Of a stretch of 64,000 nucleotides of DNA, positions 41,681-52,181 are shown in pieces. The notes below the pieces were generated by a model. It was not told the DNA's origin. It saw nothing but the letters and a program-made list of their open reading frames with translations, and did no database searches. A program made the position numbers and the translations under genes. The stretch comes from Tepidamorphus gemmatus. GTDB taxonomy: Bacteria > Pseudomonadota > Alphaproteobacteria > Rhizobiales > Tepidamorphaceae. The stretch is taken from positions 124,001 through 188,000 of the forward strand of contig NZ_SMAK01000005.1 of NCBI RefSeq assembly GCF_004346195.1. The letters are read 5' to 3'. Position 1 is the first letter of the stretch. Each line of letters starts with the position of its first letter.

Positions 41681-42571
41681 TCACCGGGTCGCGATGGCGA
41701 CGCCGCCGACCGTGACCGCCATGCCGACCAGCTGCAGCGGGGTCAGTGTCTCGCCGAACAGCGCCCAGGCGACGACGGCAGTGACAGGGGGCACCAGGTA
41801 GAACAGCGTCGCCAGCCGCGCCACCGCGCCGCGGCGGATCAGCACGTAGTAGATCAGCACCGCGCCGAGCGAAAGCACGACAACCAGCCAGCCCAGGGCA
41901 AACACGAACTGGGGGGTCCAGTCGATGCGCATCGGCTCGCTCGCGACAGCCGCGATGCCGACCACGACCGCGCCGCCGGCATATTGCAGGCAGGTGCCCG
42001 AGGCGAGGTCCGTGGCGCCGCCCTTCGCCTTCTGCAGGATCGACCCGAGCACGATTGCCAGCACCGAGAGGACACAGGCACCAACGGTGGCCACCGTGAT
42101 GCCGGTCCCCGTCCATTCGAGCTTCGGGCCGATCACCAGGGCCAGCCCGGCCAGCCCGATGCCGAGCCCGAACCAGTGCGCCCTGCCGACGCGCTCGCCC
42201 AGAAGCGGCGCGGCAAGGATCGCGGTCATCAGCGGTTGCAGCGCCACGATCAGCGCGGCAACGCCTGCCGGCATGCCGCGGGCGATTGCCCAGAAGACGC
42301 CGCCGAGATAGACGCCGTGGATCAGCACCCCGACCGCCAGCGTCGCGCTGAGCGCCGCCCTGTCCCTCGGCCAGGTGGAGCGGAGCGTCAGCGCGACGGC
42401 GAACAGGATGCCGCCTGCGATCAGGAACCGAAGGAACAGGAAGGTCAGCGGATCGGCATGGGGCACTCCCATGCGCGCACCGATGAACCCGGTGGACCAC
42501 AGCAGGACGAAGCTACCTGGAAGCAACGCGGCGACAGGCATCGACCGGCGGGGAGGCGGCAGCGGGTCCAT
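41681..42571 (-). CDS. EamA/DMT family transporter
   Basis: 296 residues, about ten helices in two EamA repeats: VLLWSTGFIGARMGVPHADP at the start (the conserved first helix), GMPAGVAALIVALQPLMTAI, and LATLFYLVPPVTAVVAWALF near the end. These proteins export amino acids or other metabolites; the substrate is unknown. It runs in the same direction as mcd, 132 bases upstream of it. ATG at 42571; an in-frame ATG ten codons later is also plausible. Confidence 0.88.
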   Translation of the reverse strand: MDPLPPPRRSMPVAALLPGSFVLLWSTGFIGARMGVPHADPLTFLFLRFLIAGGILFAVALTLRSTWPRDRAALSATLAVGVLIHGVYLGGVFWAIARGMPAGVAALIVALQPLMTAILAAPLLGERVGRAHWFGLGIGLAGLALVIGPKLEWTGTGITVATVGACVLSVLAIVLGSILQKAKGGATDLASGTCLQYAGGAVVVGIAAVASEPMRIDWTPQFVFALGWLVVVLSLGAVLIYYVLIRRGAVARLATLFYLVPPVTAVVAWALFGETLTPLQLVGMAVTVGGVAIATR

Positions 42572-42699
42572 GGGCCTAGCCGGTATCCCAGCGGCCGGCT
42601 GCGCACAAGCGTGGGCGACGCGTGGCAGTCATGCGTGTCCGATGCCCGGAGGGCTTGGACGGCGCGAATGCTCACGGCAGGATGGCTCCGGGAGATCGC

Positions 42700-43638
42700 A
42701 TGGATTCGCCGCAGTCCGCCCCTTCCGAGACCGGCTCGCCGGTCCGCAGGTTCCTGCATCTGCGGGCCACGAGAAAACGCGCCTGGTGGCTGTCGAAGGC
42801 GGTCTATGCCGCTGCCGAGAGCTTCCTGATGGAGGACGGTCTCTACATGGCGAGCGCCCTCGCCTTCTCGCTGCTGCTGGCGATCTTTCCGTTCGTGATC
42901 TTCCTGACCGCGCTGACCGGCTTCATTGGCGGCGAGCAGTTGGCGGCCTGGCTGACCGGGGAATTGTTCGACGCCTTCCCCGACCAGGTGGCGGAAACGC
43001 TGCAACCTGAGATCGAGCGCGTAGTGCGCGACGCGGGCGGCGGGCTTCTCACCTTCGGTCTCGCGATCACGCTGATCAGCGTGTCCAGCGCGGTCGAGAC
43101 CGTACGCGGTGGTCTCAACCGCGCCTACCGGCTGACCGAGACCCGTTCCGTGATCCGCACCAGGATCGAGAGCATCGCCTTCGTCATCGTGGCGACCGTC
43201 GTGCTGGTCTTCGTCGCCTTCGTCGCCGTCGTGCTGCCGATTGCCTACCAGGCTCTGGCGGTCAGGATGCCGGTCGTACCGCTGCCGCTCGCCACCTTTG
43301 CCGTGCTGCGCGAGGCGATTCTGGCGGTCGTGCTGGGTGCGCTGCTCTATGCGCTGCATCGGCTGCTGCCCTGCCACGGCCGGCCACGCCCGGCTCTCTG
43401 GCCGGGCATTCTGGTGACACTGGCGCTGTGGGGTCTCGGCGGACGCGCCTTCTCCTGGTATCTCGCCAGCTTCGCCGACTACGCCCGCATCTACGCCGGC
43501 CTCGCAGGCATCGTCGCGGCGCTGATCTTCTTCTACGTGGCGGCCGTCATTCTCCTGTTCGCCGGCTCGTTCAACCGCGCGATCGACGATGCCAGGCTCC
43601 GGCGCGTGCGGCCGCCGGCTGCCGGCCAGACGGCGTGA
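42700..43638 (+). CDS. YihY/RbnA family inner membrane protein
   Basis: 312 residues from the ATG at 42700 (another ATG at 42682). Six helices in the YihY pattern: a soluble N-terminus, then MASALAFSLLLAIFPFVIFL (first helix), a loop with TLQPEIERVVRDAGGGLLTF, and the late motifs SWYLASFADYARIYAGLAGI and VAALIFFYVAAVILLFAGSF. Once called ribonuclease BN in error, the family has no proven function. It is divergent from the DMT gene and converges on the GlsB gene with only six bases between stops. Confidence 0.92.
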   Translation: MDSPQSAPSETGSPVRRFLHLRATRKRAWWLSKAVYAAAESFLMEDGLYMASALAFSLLLAIFPFVIFLTALTGFIGGEQLAAWLTGELFDAFPDQVAETLQPEIERVVRDAGGGLLTFGLAITLISVSSAVETVRGGLNRAYRLTETRSVIRTRIESIAFVIVATVVLVFVAFVAVVLPIAYQALAVRMPVVPLPLATFAVLREAILAVVLGALLYALHRLLPCHGRPRPALWPGILVTLALWGLGGRAFSWYLASFADYARIYAGLAGIVAALIFFYVAAVILLFAGSFNRAIDDARLRRVRPPAAGQTA

Positions 43639-43644
43639 GCCGGC

Positions 43645-43899
43645 TCAGGCCTTCTTCACCAGCCCGATGATGAACAGCAGGATGACCGCGCCAAGGGTTG
43701 CGCCGATGATGTCGCGGATCCAGCCGCCCATCGCGATGCCGAGCTGGCCGAACACGAAGCCGCCGATCAGCGCGCCGACGACGCCGACCACGATGTTGCC
43801 GATGAGGCCGAAGCCGCGGCCCTGCATGATGAGCCCGGCCAGCCAACCGGCGATGGCGCCGATGATGAGCAGCACGATGAGCGACTGAATGGTGATCAT
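43645..43899 (-). CDS. GlsB/YeaQ/YmgE family membrane protein
   Basis: 84 residues from the ATG at 43899, Gly-rich, three helices: LIVLLIIGAIAGWLAGLIMQ, GFGLIGNIVVGVVGALIGGF and IIGATLGAVILLFIIGLVKK. This is the transglycosylase-associated protein family of small stress-linked membrane proteins. GAGGCGAGA before the ATG is a good ribosome site. No EcfG promoter is visible upstream. Confidence 0.92.
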   Translation of the reverse strand: MITIQSLIVLLIIGAIAGWLAGLIMQGRGFGLIGNIVVGVVGALIGGFVFGQLGIAMGGWIRDIIGATLGAVILLFIIGLVKKA

Positions 43900-44038
43900 G
43901 GGTCTCGCCTCCTCTCGCGCGGAGGACTGTCCGCCCCGCGCCATGACAGCTTACCGGTTCGGCCGAGTCGGTGGAACCGCCCTGATCGCCGCTGCAGGAG
44001 GCACCGGGGGCTCACGCCGTGCGCAGCTGCGTCTTTTT

Positions 44039-44051
44039 GTTGCACTGCAAC
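44039..44051. promoter_or_regulatory. Palindromic operator candidate upstream of ccr
   Basis: GTTGCACTGCAAC, perfect arms GTTGC/GCAAC around ACT, 88 bases before the ccr start. Its right part continues as GCACTGCAACA, the same 11 bases found upstream of mcd. It is the clearest palindrome in the 240-base gap between the GlsB gene and ccr. Confidence 0.5.
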
Positions 44052-44139
44052 AGAAGTTTGGGCATTGCTAGTGGGACGGCGCGCACCGGCGCCGGAGGAA
44101 CCACACAATGCCGCGCAAGCGGCGAGCGGGAGGCGGATG

Positions 44140-45438
44140 ATGGCGACGAGCGCGGCCCCGGCGGCACAACCCCCGGCCTACGAGGCGGAGGTGAAGGATC
44201 TTTACGAGATCGGCGAGATTCCGCCGCTCGGCCATGTGCCGAGGAACATGTACGCTTGGGCGATCCGGCAGGATCGGCACGGCCCTCCCGAGCAGGCCAT
44301 GCAGATCGAGGTGGTGCCGACCTGGGACATCGATTCCCACGAGGTGCTGGTGCTGGTGATGGCCGCAGGCGTCAACTACAACGGCATCTGGGCAGCGCTC
44401 GGCCAGCCGATCTCGCCGTTCAGCGGCCACAAGGCGCCCTTCCACATCGCCGGCTCCGATGCCTCCGGCATCGTCTGGGCGGTCGGTTCCAAGGTGAAGC
44501 GCTGGAAGGTTGGCGACGAGGTCGTCATCCACTGCAATCAGGACGACGGGGACGACGAGGAATGCAACGGTGGCGATCCGATGTTCTCGCCGACCCAGCG
44601 CATCTGGGGCTATGAGACTCCGGACGGCTCGTTCGCCCAGTTCTGCCGGGTCCAGGCGCAGCAGCTGATGCCGCGGCCGAAGCATCTGACCTGGGAAGAG
44701 GCCGCCTGCTACACGCTGACACTCGCGACCGCCTACCGGATGCTGTTCGGCCACGCCCCGCATACGCTGAAGCCGGGCGACAACGTGCTGGTCTGGGGGG
44801 CCTCGGGGGGCCTCGGCTCGATGGCGATCCAGCTTTGCGCCGCCGCCGGCGCCAACGCCATCGGCGTCATTTCCGACGACGACAAGCGCGATTTCGTGAT
44901 GTCGCTCGGTGCGCGCGGCGTCATCAACCGCAAGAATTTCACCTGCTGGGGCCAGATGCCCACCGTCAACTCGCCCGAATACGCGGAGTGGCTCAAGGGC
45001 GCGCGAGCATTCGGCAAGGCGATCTGGGACATTACCGGCAAGGGCAACGACGTCGACATCGTCTTCGAGCATCCCGGCGAGGCGACATTTCCGGTCTCCT
45101 GCCTGGTCGTGAAGCGCGGCGGCATGGTGGTGTTCTGCGCCGGCACCACCGGCTTCAACCTCACCTTCGACGCCCGCTATGTCTGGATGCGCCAGAAGCG
45201 CATCCAGGGCTCGCACTTCGCCCATCTGAAGCAGGCGAGCGAGGCCAACCAGTTCGTCATCGAACGCCGGCTCGACCCCTGCATGTCCGAGGTCTTCCCC
45301 TGGGCACAGATCCCCAAGGCCCACACCAAGATGTGGAAGAACCAGCACGCGCCCGGCAACATGGCCGTTCTGGTCCAGTCGCCGACAACGGGGCTCAGAA
45401 CCTTCGAGGACGTGCTCGAGGCAGCGGGGCGGGGATAG
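44140..45438 (+). CDS. ccr: Crotonyl-CoA carboxylase/reductase
   Basis: Key enzyme of the ethylmalonyl-CoA pathway: reductive carboxylation of crotonyl-CoA to ethylmalonyl-CoA with NADPH and CO2. 432 residues from the second of two adjacent ATGs, which gives better spacing from GGGAGG. N-terminal mark DLYEIGEIPPLGHVPRNMYA, then WDIDSHEVLVLVMAAGVNYN and the Ccr-specific VIHCNQDDGDDEECNGGDPM. The Rossmann loop is VWGASGGLGSMAIQL, and the C-terminus shows IQGSHFAHLKQASEANQFVI. Length and motifs distinguish it from plain zinc alcohol dehydrogenases. No ecm gene is beside it. Confidence 0.97.
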   Translation: MATSAAPAAQPPAYEAEVKDLYEIGEIPPLGHVPRNMYAWAIRQDRHGPPEQAMQIEVVPTWDIDSHEVLVLVMAAGVNYNGIWAALGQPISPFSGHKAPFHIAGSDASGIVWAVGSKVKRWKVGDEVVIHCNQDDGDDEECNGGDPMFSPTQRIWGYETPDGSFAQFCRVQAQQLMPRPKHLTWEEAACYTLTLATAYRMLFGHAPHTLKPGDNVLVWGASGGLGSMAIQLCAAAGANAIGVISDDDKRDFVMSLGARGVINRKNFTCWGQMPTVNSPEYAEWLKGARAFGKAIWDITGKGNDVDIVFEHPGEATFPVSCLVVKRGGMVVFCAGTTGFNLTFDARYVWMRQKRIQGSHFAHLKQASEANQFVIERRLDPCMSEVFPWAQIPKAHTKMWKNQHAPGNMAVLVQSPTTGLRTFEDVLEAAGRG

Positions 45439-45440
45439 CG

Positions 45441-45665
45441 TCACTCCTCGACCTTGCCGATCAGCGCCACGCCAGGCAGCCCGTCGGGATGGCCGTCACG
45501 GGTCACAAGCGTGGCGCCCATTGCGCGCGCCGAGGCGCAGACGATGGCATTGGCGGTGGCGAGCCGGCGTTCGCGGCAGCCCTCGGCGGCAGCGAGCGCG
45601 ATCTCGGTGTCGAGCGGCACGACACGGCACACCTGCCTGTCGACTGGGCGCGGCCCCGCGCTGCC
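45441..45665 (-). pseudogene. VapC-type PIN domain toxin, C-terminal relic
   Basis: 74 residues read from just after a stop codon at 45666-45668. VVPLDTEIALAAAEGCRERR, then LATANAIVCASARAMGATLV and TRDGHPDGLPGV match the C-terminal half of VapC toxins. The N-terminal half with the first catalytic Asp is missing, and the Asp expected in the 'L-x-x-A-D-A' position is Asn (ATANAI). No full antitoxin gene is present in the 68 bases left before lepA. It is a decayed toxin-antitoxin module and should be inactive. Confidence 0.7.
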
Positions 45666-45733
45666 TCAGCGCCCGTCATTGATCGCGCCATCGGCGGCCG
45701 AACTGCCCGGTCGCGACAAGCGGCGCATCCGCT

Positions 45734-47533
45734 TCACTCCCCCATCTTCAGCGCGGCGATGAACGCCTCCTGCGGGATTTCCACCTTGCCGAACTGGCGC
45801 ATGCGCTTCTTGCCTTCCTTCTGCTTTTCCAGAAGCTTGCGCTTGCGCGTCACGTCGCCGCCGTAGCACTTGGCGGTGACGTCCTTCCTCAGGGCCGCGA
45901 TGGTCTCGCGGGCGATCACCTTGCCGCCGATCGCTGCCTGGATCGGGATCTTGAACAGATGCCGGGGGATCAGATCCTTGAGCTTCTCGCACAGCTGGCG
46001 GCCGCGCGTCTCTGCCTTGCTGCGGTGGACCAGCATGGCCAGCGCATCGACCGGCTCGCCGTTGACGAGGATCGACATCTTGACGAGGTCGCCCTCGCGG
46101 TAACCGGTGATGTGATAGTCGAACGAGGCATAGCCCTTCGAGACCGATTTCAGCCGGTCGTAGAAATCGAATACCACCTCGTTGAGCGGCAGGTCATAGA
46201 CCACCATCGCCCGGTTGCCGACATAGGAGAGGTCCTGCTGCTCGCCGCGCCGGTCCTCGCACAGCTTCAGGATGGCGCCCAGATGCTCGTCGGGGGTGAG
46301 GATCGTGGCGCGGATCCATGGCTCTGAGATCGTGTCGATCTTGACCACGTCCGGCATGTCGGCCGGATTGTGCAGCTCGATCGTCTCGCCGTTGGTCAGC
46401 CTGATCTGGTAGACGACCGAAGGAGCGGTGGCGATCAGGTCGAGATCGAATTCCCGCTCGAGCCGCTCCTGGATGATCTCGAGGTGCAACAGGCCGAGAA
46501 AGCCGCAGCGGAATCCGAAGCCGAGCGCGGCGCTCGTTTCCATCTCGAAGGAGAAGCTCGCGTCGTTGAGCCTGAGCTTGCCCATTGCCGCGCGCAGATC
46601 CTCGAAGTCGGCCGCATCGACCGGATAGATGCCGCAGAAGACGACCGGCACCGACGGGCGGAAACCCGGCAGCGGCTCGGCAGTCGGGCGGCGCTCCTCG
46701 GTGATGGTGTCGCCGACATTGGTGTCGGCAACCTCCTTGATCGAAGCGGTGAGAAAACCCAGTTCTCCCGGCCCGAGCTCGGCGATGTCGACCAGCTTCG
46801 GGGTGAAGATGCCGACCTTGTCCACCTCGTAGGTGGCCTTGGTCCGCATCATGCGGATCTTCATGCCCTTCCTCAGGACACCATCGACGATCCGCACCAG
46901 CACGACGACGCCGAGATAGGAGTCGTACCAGCTGTCGACCAGGAGCGCCTTCAAAGGCGCCTCGCGATCGCCCGACGGCGGCGGCAGGCGGGTCACGATC
47001 GCCTCCAGAACGTCCGGCACGCCGAGTCCGGTCTTGGCGGAAATCTCCAGCGCGTCGGAGGCATCGAGGCCGATCACGTCCTCGATCTGCGCCTTGACCC
47101 GCTCGACGTCCGCAGCCGGCAGATCGACCTTGTTGAGCACCGGCACGATCTCGTGGTTGACGTCGATCGCCTGATAGACATTGGCGAGCGTCTGCGCCTC
47201 CACACCCTGACTCGCGTCGACCACCAGCAGCGAACCCTCGCAGGCCGCCAGCGACCGGTTCACCTCGTAGGTGAAGTCGACATGGCCGGGCGTGTCGATC
47301 AGGTTGAGGACGTAATCCTTGCCATCCCTCGCCCGGTAGTTCAGGCGGACGGTCTGCGCCTTGATGGTGATGCCGCGCTCGCGCTCGATATCCATTGAAT
47401 CGAGCACCTGCTCGCGCATCTCGCGCTCCGACAGGCCGCCGGTGAGCTGGATCAACCGGTCGGCGAGCGTCGACTTGCCGTGGTCGATATGCGCGATAAT
47501 CGCGAAGTTGCGGATGTGTTTCGGGTCGGTCAT
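45734..47533 (-). CDS. lepA: Elongation factor 4 (LepA)
   Basis: Ribosome-associated GTPase that acts on stalled or mis-translocated ribosomes. 599 residues, full length. G1 [11 protein letters not shown]2 [11 protein letters not shown]3 DTPGHVDF, G4 NKVDLP; then EF-G-like domains and the LepA-specific C-terminus with [20 protein letters not shown]. The start [20 protein letters not shown] is standard. The gene stands alone; the 265 bases upstream hold at most one small frame. Confidence 0.97.
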   Translation of the reverse strand: MTDPKHIRNFAIIAHIDHGKSTLADRLIQLTGGLSEREMREQVLDSMDIERERGITIKAQTVRLNYRARDGKDYVLNLIDTPGHVDFTYEVNRSLAACEGSLLVVDASQGVEAQTLANVYQAIDVNHEIVPVLNKVDLPAADVERVKAQIEDVIGLDASDALEISAKTGLGVPDVLEAIVTRLPPPSGDREAPLKALLVDSWYDSYLGVVVLVRIVDGVLRKGMKIRMMRTKATYEVDKVGIFTPKLVDIAELGPGELGFLTASIKEVADTNVGDTITEERRPTAEPLPGFRPSVPVVFCGIYPVDAADFEDLRAAMGKLRLNDASFSFEMETSAALGFGFRCGFLGLLHLEIIQERLEREFDLDLIATAPSVVYQIRLTNGETIELHNPADMPDVVKIDTISEPWIRATILTPDEHLGAILKLCEDRRGEQQDLSYVGNRAMVVYDLPLNEVVFDFYDRLKSVSKGYASFDYHITGYREGDLVKMSILVNGEPVDALAMLVHRSKAETRGRQLCEKLKDLIPRHLFKIPIQAAIGGKVIARETIAALRKDVTAKCYGGDVTRKRKLLEKQKEGKKRMRQFGKVEIPQEAFIAALKMGE

Positions 47534-47610
47534 GGCGGGCTGATAGCACCCGCCGTGACGCCCGCCAAGCGGGCATGACGCGCCGGCCTATGCCGCGCTG
47601 CCGCGGCAGG

Positions 47611-47799
47611 CTACCGTGGCATGCCGTTCCCCGACCGAAGGCGCGACGCCCCGCCGATCCCTGACCGGAGGGCATCGTCGAACGACACGCCGTCAACCGA
47701 CCATTGCGTGATCCGGCCGTCTGCCTCCGGCCGCCAGTTGGCGATCCAGCCCAGCGCCGGTCCACCATCTGCGGCCGAGCGGGGCGCGCGGCATGGCAT
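47611..47799 (-). CDS. Possible small protein coupled to the RND transporter gene
   Basis: 62 codons starting in TGATG overlap with the stop of the RND transporter. The sequence contains ALGWIANWRPEADGRITQWS, then VDGVSFDDALR, which looks protein-like, but no family is recognised and the ends are low complexity. It could be a real coupled small gene or chance in GC-rich DNA. Confidence 0.3.
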   Translation of the reverse strand: MPCRAPRSAADGGPALGWIANWRPEADGRITQWSVDGVSFDDALRSGIGGASRLRSGNGMPR

Positions 47800-50700
47800 C
47801 ACTCCGCCGTCTTCGCCTGCGCACCCTGCCCGCCCGCAAACGGGTCGGGCGTACGCCGGTGCCGGCCGGTCAGGCGCTCGCCGAGCCATTCCCACATCAC
47901 GTAGAGGCCGGGGATCAGGATGATGCCGAGGAAGGTCGCTGCGGCCATGCCGCCGAGCACGGTGAAACCCATCGACACCCGGCTTGCCGCCCCGGCACCG
48001 GTCGCCATCACCAGCGGAACGACACCGAGCACAAAGGCGATGGCGGTCATCAGCACGGCGCGGAAGCGCATGTGCGCCCCGGCCATCGCCGCCTCGACCA
48101 AAGTCTTGCCCGCCTCACGCTGTTCCTTCGAGAACTCGACGATCAGGATCGCGTTCTTCGCCGCCAGCCCGATCAGCAGTACCATGCCGATCTGGCAGTA
48201 GATGTTGTTGGCGATGCCGACGACGGCAATGGTGGAGATGGCGCCGAGGATCGCCACCACCACCGAGGTGATGACGGCGAAGGGCACCGACCAGCTCTCG
48301 TACTGCCCGACCAGGAACAGATAGCCGAAGATGATGGCCAGGGCGAAGATCAAGCCGACCTGCCCGGCGGCCGTGACCTCCTGATAGGTCAGCCCCGACC
48401 ATTCGTAGCTGTAGCCGCTCGGCAGCGTTTCCGCCGCGATCCGCGCCAGCGCGGCGATGGATTGACCCGAGGAGTAGCCCGGTGCGGTCGAACCGTTGAT
48501 CGTCGCCGAGGTGAAATTGTTGTAGCGCGTGATGATCGTCGGCCCGAGCGAGGGCTCGACCGTCGCGATCGTACGGACCGGCACCATCTGACCCTGCCGG
48601 TTGCGGACATAGAGGTTGAGGATGTCGTCGACGTCGCCGCGAAACTGCTGGTCGGCGGAGAGATTTACCTGATAAGTCCGACCATAGGCGTTGAAGTCGT
48701 TGACATAGAGCGAGCCGAGCTGGGCCTGCAGCGTGCCGAAAAGACTTGCCACAGGGACATCGAGGCTCTCGGCCTTGACGCGATCGACGTTGAGAAACAG
48801 CGACGGAACGTTCGCCGAGAACGTCGAATAGGCACGTTCGATGGCCGGATCGGCATTTGCCGCCACCACGAAGGACTGCATGACCGCGGCAAGTTCCTCC
48901 GGCGACTGCCCGCCCAGCGCCTCCAACTGCATGTTGAATCCACCGGTCGAGCCGATGCCCGGAATCGCCGGCGGCGGGAAGGCCAGGATGTCGGCCTCGG
49001 CAATCTGGGAGAAGGCCGCGCTCAGGCTGGTGTAGATGCCGCGCAGACCGGTCTCCGGCGTGGTCCGTTCGTCCCACGGCTCGAACACCACCACGGCAAG
49101 CGCCGCATTGGAGGACGACGCCCCGGCAAGCAGCGAATAACCCGCAACCGTGATGACGTTCGCGACGCCGGGCTGCTTGGCCGCGATCTCCTGAATGCGC
49201 GCGAGCACCGCCTCGGTGCGCGGCAGCGACGCGGCGTCCGGCAACTGGATGTTGACGAACAGCGCGCCCTGGTCTTCGGTCGGGATGAAGCCGGTCGGCG
49301 TCCGGTTGAACAGCCACGCCGCCGCGCCGCCCACTGCGATGACGAGAAGGCCGGCGATGATGGAGCGGCGGGCCAGCGAGCCGACGATTCGGGTATAGCC
49401 GTTGCGCGCCCGGTCGAGCCCGGCATTGAACCAGCGGAACGGCCCGCGCGCCGCGCGCGGCGGGCGCAGCACGATGCCGCACAAGGCCGGACTGAGCGTC
49501 AGCGCATTGATCGCCGACAGGGTCACGGCAGCGCAGATGGTGACGGCGAACTGGCGATAGAGTTCGCCGGTGATGCCGGGCAGGAAGCCGACCGGCGCAA
49601 ACACTGCAACCAGCACCAGGGTGGTGGCGATGATCGGCCCGGTGACCTGCCGCATCGAGCGGAGAGCGGCCTCCCTGGCGCTGATCCCCGGCTCCTCCTC
49701 CATGATGCGCTGGACGTTCTCGACCACGACGATGGCATCATCGACGACGAGGCCGATTGCTAGGATGATGGCAAACAGCGTGACGGTATTGGCCGAGTAG
49801 CCGAGCGCCAGCAGGATCGCGAAGGTCCCGATAAGCGAGACCGGAATGGTCAGCGCCGGAATCAGCGTCGCGCGCAGATCCTGCAGGAAGATGAACACGA
49901 CCACCAACACGATGACGCCGGTCAGCGCCAGTGTCAGGATGATCTCGTGGATGGTTGCTGATACGAAGGCCGTCGAATCGTAGGTCACCTCGTAGTCGAT
50001 GTCGTCGGGAAACCGCGTCTTCAGCCGCTCCAGTTCGGCGCGCACGCCTTGGGCGACCGCCAGCGCGTTGGCGCCGGCGGACTGATAGATCGCCAGTGTC
50101 GCGGACGGCTTGCCGTTCAGTCGGCTGTTGGCGACATAGGTCTGTGCCCCCATCTCGACTCGGGCGATGTCGCGGACTCTGACGATGCCACCCTGCTCGT
50201 TGGTGCGGACAATGATCGCGCCGAACTCCTCGGGCGTCGTCAGCCGGCCCTGGGCGGTGATGTTGTACTGCAGCGCCTGATCGTCAGCGATCGGCGGCGC
50301 GCCGATCTGGCCGACGGCGGCCTGGATGTTCTGCTGCTGGATCGCGTCCGACACGTCCTGCGGCGTGATCGACAGCGCGGCCATCCGGATCGGATCGAGC
50401 CAGATCCGCATCGAGTAGTCGAGCTGGCCGAGAATCGCGGCGCTGCCGACCCCGCTCACACGGGCGATCGGGTCCCTGACATTGATCGACGTGAAGTTCG
50501 ACAGGAACAGCGCATCGTAGCTGTCATTGGGCGAGTAGATGCTGACGAGCAGCAGGAAGCTCGGCTGCTGCGTCGAGACGCTGACACCGAGCTGGTTCAC
50601 GATCGAGGGTAGCTGCGGCTGGGCGGCCGCCAGCCGGTTCTGCACGTTGACCTGCGCGATGTCGGGATCGGTACCGATCGCGAACGAGATGCTGAGCGTG

Positions 50701-50966
50701 TAGGTGCCCGCCGCCGACGAGGTCGAGGACATGTAGATCATGTTCTCGACGCCGTTGATCTGCTCCTCGATCGGCGCGGCGACCGTCAGCGCGATGGTTT
50801 CGGCGTCCGCACCCGGATAGAGGGCCTGGACCTGCACGACCGGTGGCGTGATGTTGGGATACTGCGAGACCGGGATGGCGGTCAGCGCCATGACGCCGAT
50901 CAGCGTCATGACGATCGCCACGACCATGGCGAGCCGCGGTCGCTCGATGAAGATCGACGAGAACAT
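47799..50966 (-). CDS. RND efflux transporter, HAE1 family inner-membrane pump
   Basis: Proton-driven AcrB/MexB-type drug efflux pump, 1055 residues. It opens with [20 protein letters not shown] and [20 protein letters not shown], then [20 protein letters not shown], the helix-4 relay with the two Asp residues that carry protons. [20 protein letters not shown] starts the second half, and [20 protein letters not shown] and [19 protein letters not shown] follow near the end. It is 12 bases downstream of its adaptor gene; no outer-membrane channel gene is nearby, so a shared TolC-like channel is expected elsewhere. Confidence 0.95.
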   Translation of the reverse strand: MFSSIFIERPRLAMVVAIVMTLIGVMALTAIPVSQYPNITPPVVQVQALYPGADAETIALTVAAPIEEQINGVENMIYMSSTSSAAGTYTLSISFAIGTDPDIAQVNVQNRLAAAQPQLPSIVNQLGVSVSTQQPSFLLLVSIYSPNDSYDALFLSNFTSINVRDPIARVSGVGSAAILGQLDYSMRIWLDPIRMAALSITPQDVSDAIQQQNIQAAVGQIGAPPIADDQALQYNITAQGRLTTPEEFGAIIVRTNEQGGIVRVRDIARVEMGAQTYVANSRLNGKPSATLAIYQSAGANALAVAQGVRAELERLKTRFPDDIDYEVTYDSTAFVSATIHEIILTLALTGVIVLVVVFIFLQDLRATLIPALTIPVSLIGTFAILLALGYSANTVTLFAIILAIGLVVDDAIVVVENVQRIMEEEPGISAREAALRSMRQVTGPIIATTLVLVAVFAPVGFLPGITGELYRQFAVTICAAVTLSAINALTLSPALCGIVLRPPRAARGPFRWFNAGLDRARNGYTRIVGSLARRSIIAGLLVIAVGGAAAWLFNRTPTGFIPTEDQGALFVNIQLPDAASLPRTEAVLARIQEIAAKQPGVANVITVAGYSLLAGASSSNAALAVVVFEPWDERTTPETGLRGIYTSLSAAFSQIAEADILAFPPPAIPGIGSTGGFNMQLEALGGQSPEELAAVMQSFVVAANADPAIERAYSTFSANVPSLFLNVDRVKAESLDVPVASLFGTLQAQLGSLYVNDFNAYGRTYQVNLSADQQFRGDVDDILNLYVRNRQGQMVPVRTIATVEPSLGPTIITRYNNFTSATINGSTAPGYSSGQSIAALARIAAETLPSGYSYEWSGLTYQEVTAAGQVGLIFALAIIFGYLFLVGQYESWSVPFAVITSVVVAILGAISTIAVVGIANNIYCQIGMVLLIGLAAKNAILIVEFSKEQREAGKTLVEAAMAGAHMRFRAVLMTAIAFVLGVVPLVMATGAGAASRVSMGFTVLGGMAAATFLGIILIPGLYVMWEWLGERLTGRHRRTPDPFAGGQGAQAKTAE

Positions 50967-50978
50967 CGCGGTCGCTCC

Positions 50979-52181
50979 TCAGCTGGCCGATCCGGCCGCC
51001 TGTGGGTTCACCACCATGCCGGGCTTCACCTTCTGGATGCCGTCGACGATGATCACCTCGCCCGCCGTCAGCCCCTTGGAGACCGCCCAGCCGGATGCCG
51101 TCTTCTTGGCCGTCTCGATGCGGCGGATCTCGGCGCGGTCGTCGCTGCCGACGACAAGAACGTAAGGGCCCTGCCTGTCCTGCAGTACGGCGCCGGCGGG
51201 AATCACCGGCAGCGTCTGCGGCTGACCGATCTCGACCGTGACGGTGACGAACTGGCCCGGCACCAGCACGTAGGACGGATTGGCGAAGTCGGCGTAGACC
51301 GCGATCGTGCCGGTCTGCGGATCGACCCTATTGTCGACGAAGGAGATCTTCCCCTTCGTCGCGTAGTCCTGGCCGTTGGGCAGTACCAGTCCGGGGACGA
51401 AATCGTCGCGCACGTCACCCTCCGGGTCGGGGCTGCCTGCGTTGCTCCGGGCATGCACCTTCTCGACAACCTCCACGTATTCGCGTTCGGCGATCGAGAA
51501 GACGACGCGGATCGGGTCCATTTGCACCACCGTCGCCAGTGTCCCCGACGCCGGACTGACCAGATTGCCGACCGTATAGCTGGTCTTGCCGATCCGCCCG
51601 CTGATCGGCGAGATCACCTTGGTGTAGGACAGGTTGAGTTCGGCCGTCTGGATCTGCGCGTTCGCCGACGCGATCTGGGCTTCGGCGGCTTGCAGGTTTG
51701 CATAGGCCTCATTGCGCGCCGCCTGCGCCTGGTCGACGACCGCCTGCGAGACCGTGTTCGACTTCAAGAGCGCCTTCTGCCGCTCCAGGGTCAGGTCTGC
51801 CTGGTCGAGGGCGGCCTGGGCGCCCGCCCGCGCCGCCTGCGCCGCCGCAAGCGCCGCCTGCGCACCCGCCAACGCAGCCTCGTAGGGTCCTGTCTCGATC
51901 TGGTAGAGCAGCTGGCCGCTCGTCACCAGCGCGCCTTCCTGGAAGTCGACAGCTTCGAGAAAGCCTTCGACCCGCGCCTTGAGGTCGGTCTGCTGAATCG
52001 CCTGGACCCGCCCCACATACTGCGCGGTCTGGCTGATCTGCTGCTCCTTCACCGGCGCCACGATGACGGCGGGCGGCGGGGTCGACTGCTCTCGGGTCTG
52101 GGCCTGCTGGGCATCCGCCGGCATCGCCGCCATCGCGACGGCCGCATAGAGCGCACCAAGAGCCATGCGGGACCGATTCAT
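50979..52181 (-). CDS. RND efflux periplasmic adaptor subunit
   Basis: Membrane-fusion protein that links the pump to the outer-membrane channel. 400 residues from the ATG at 52181. Signal peptide ends AAMPADA. Then APVKEQQISQTAQYVGRVQA (beta domain), EGFLEAVDFQEGALVTSGQL and LLYQIE (lipoyl half), a long Ala-rich hairpin coiled coil (about 115-170), LSYTKVISPISGRIGKTSYT (second lipoyl half), and VDNRVDPQTGTIAVYADFAN. No lipobox Cys is seen, so it is probably not lipidated. No TetR-type regulator flanks it. Confidence 0.94.
   Translation of the reverse strand: MNRSRMALGALYAAVAMAAMPADAQQAQTREQSTPPPAVIVAPVKEQQISQTAQYVGRVQAIQQTDLKARVEGFLEAVDFQEGALVTSGQLLYQIETGPYEAALAGAQAALAAAQAARAGAQAALDQADLTLERQKALLKSNTVSQAVVDQAQAARNEAYANLQAAEAQIASANAQIQTAELNLSYTKVISPISGRIGKTSYTVGNLVSPASGTLATVVQMDPIRVVFSIAEREYVEVVEKVHARSNAGSPDPEGDVRDDFVPGLVLPNGQDYATKGKISFVDNRVDPQTGTIAVYADFANPSYVLVPGQFVTVTVEIGQPQTLPVIPAGAVLQDRQGPYVLVVGSDDRAEIRRIETAKKTASGWAVSKGLTAGEVIIVDGIQKVKPGMVVNPQAAGSAS

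Noticed and set aside
38156-42829. A 1557-codon open frame on the plus strand
   Set aside because: It runs antisense through four real genes, is rich in Arg, His, Asp and Gly without any domain, and results from GC-rich third positions of the opposite strand. The same holds for long plus-strand frames at 1061-4249 and 30771-33443.
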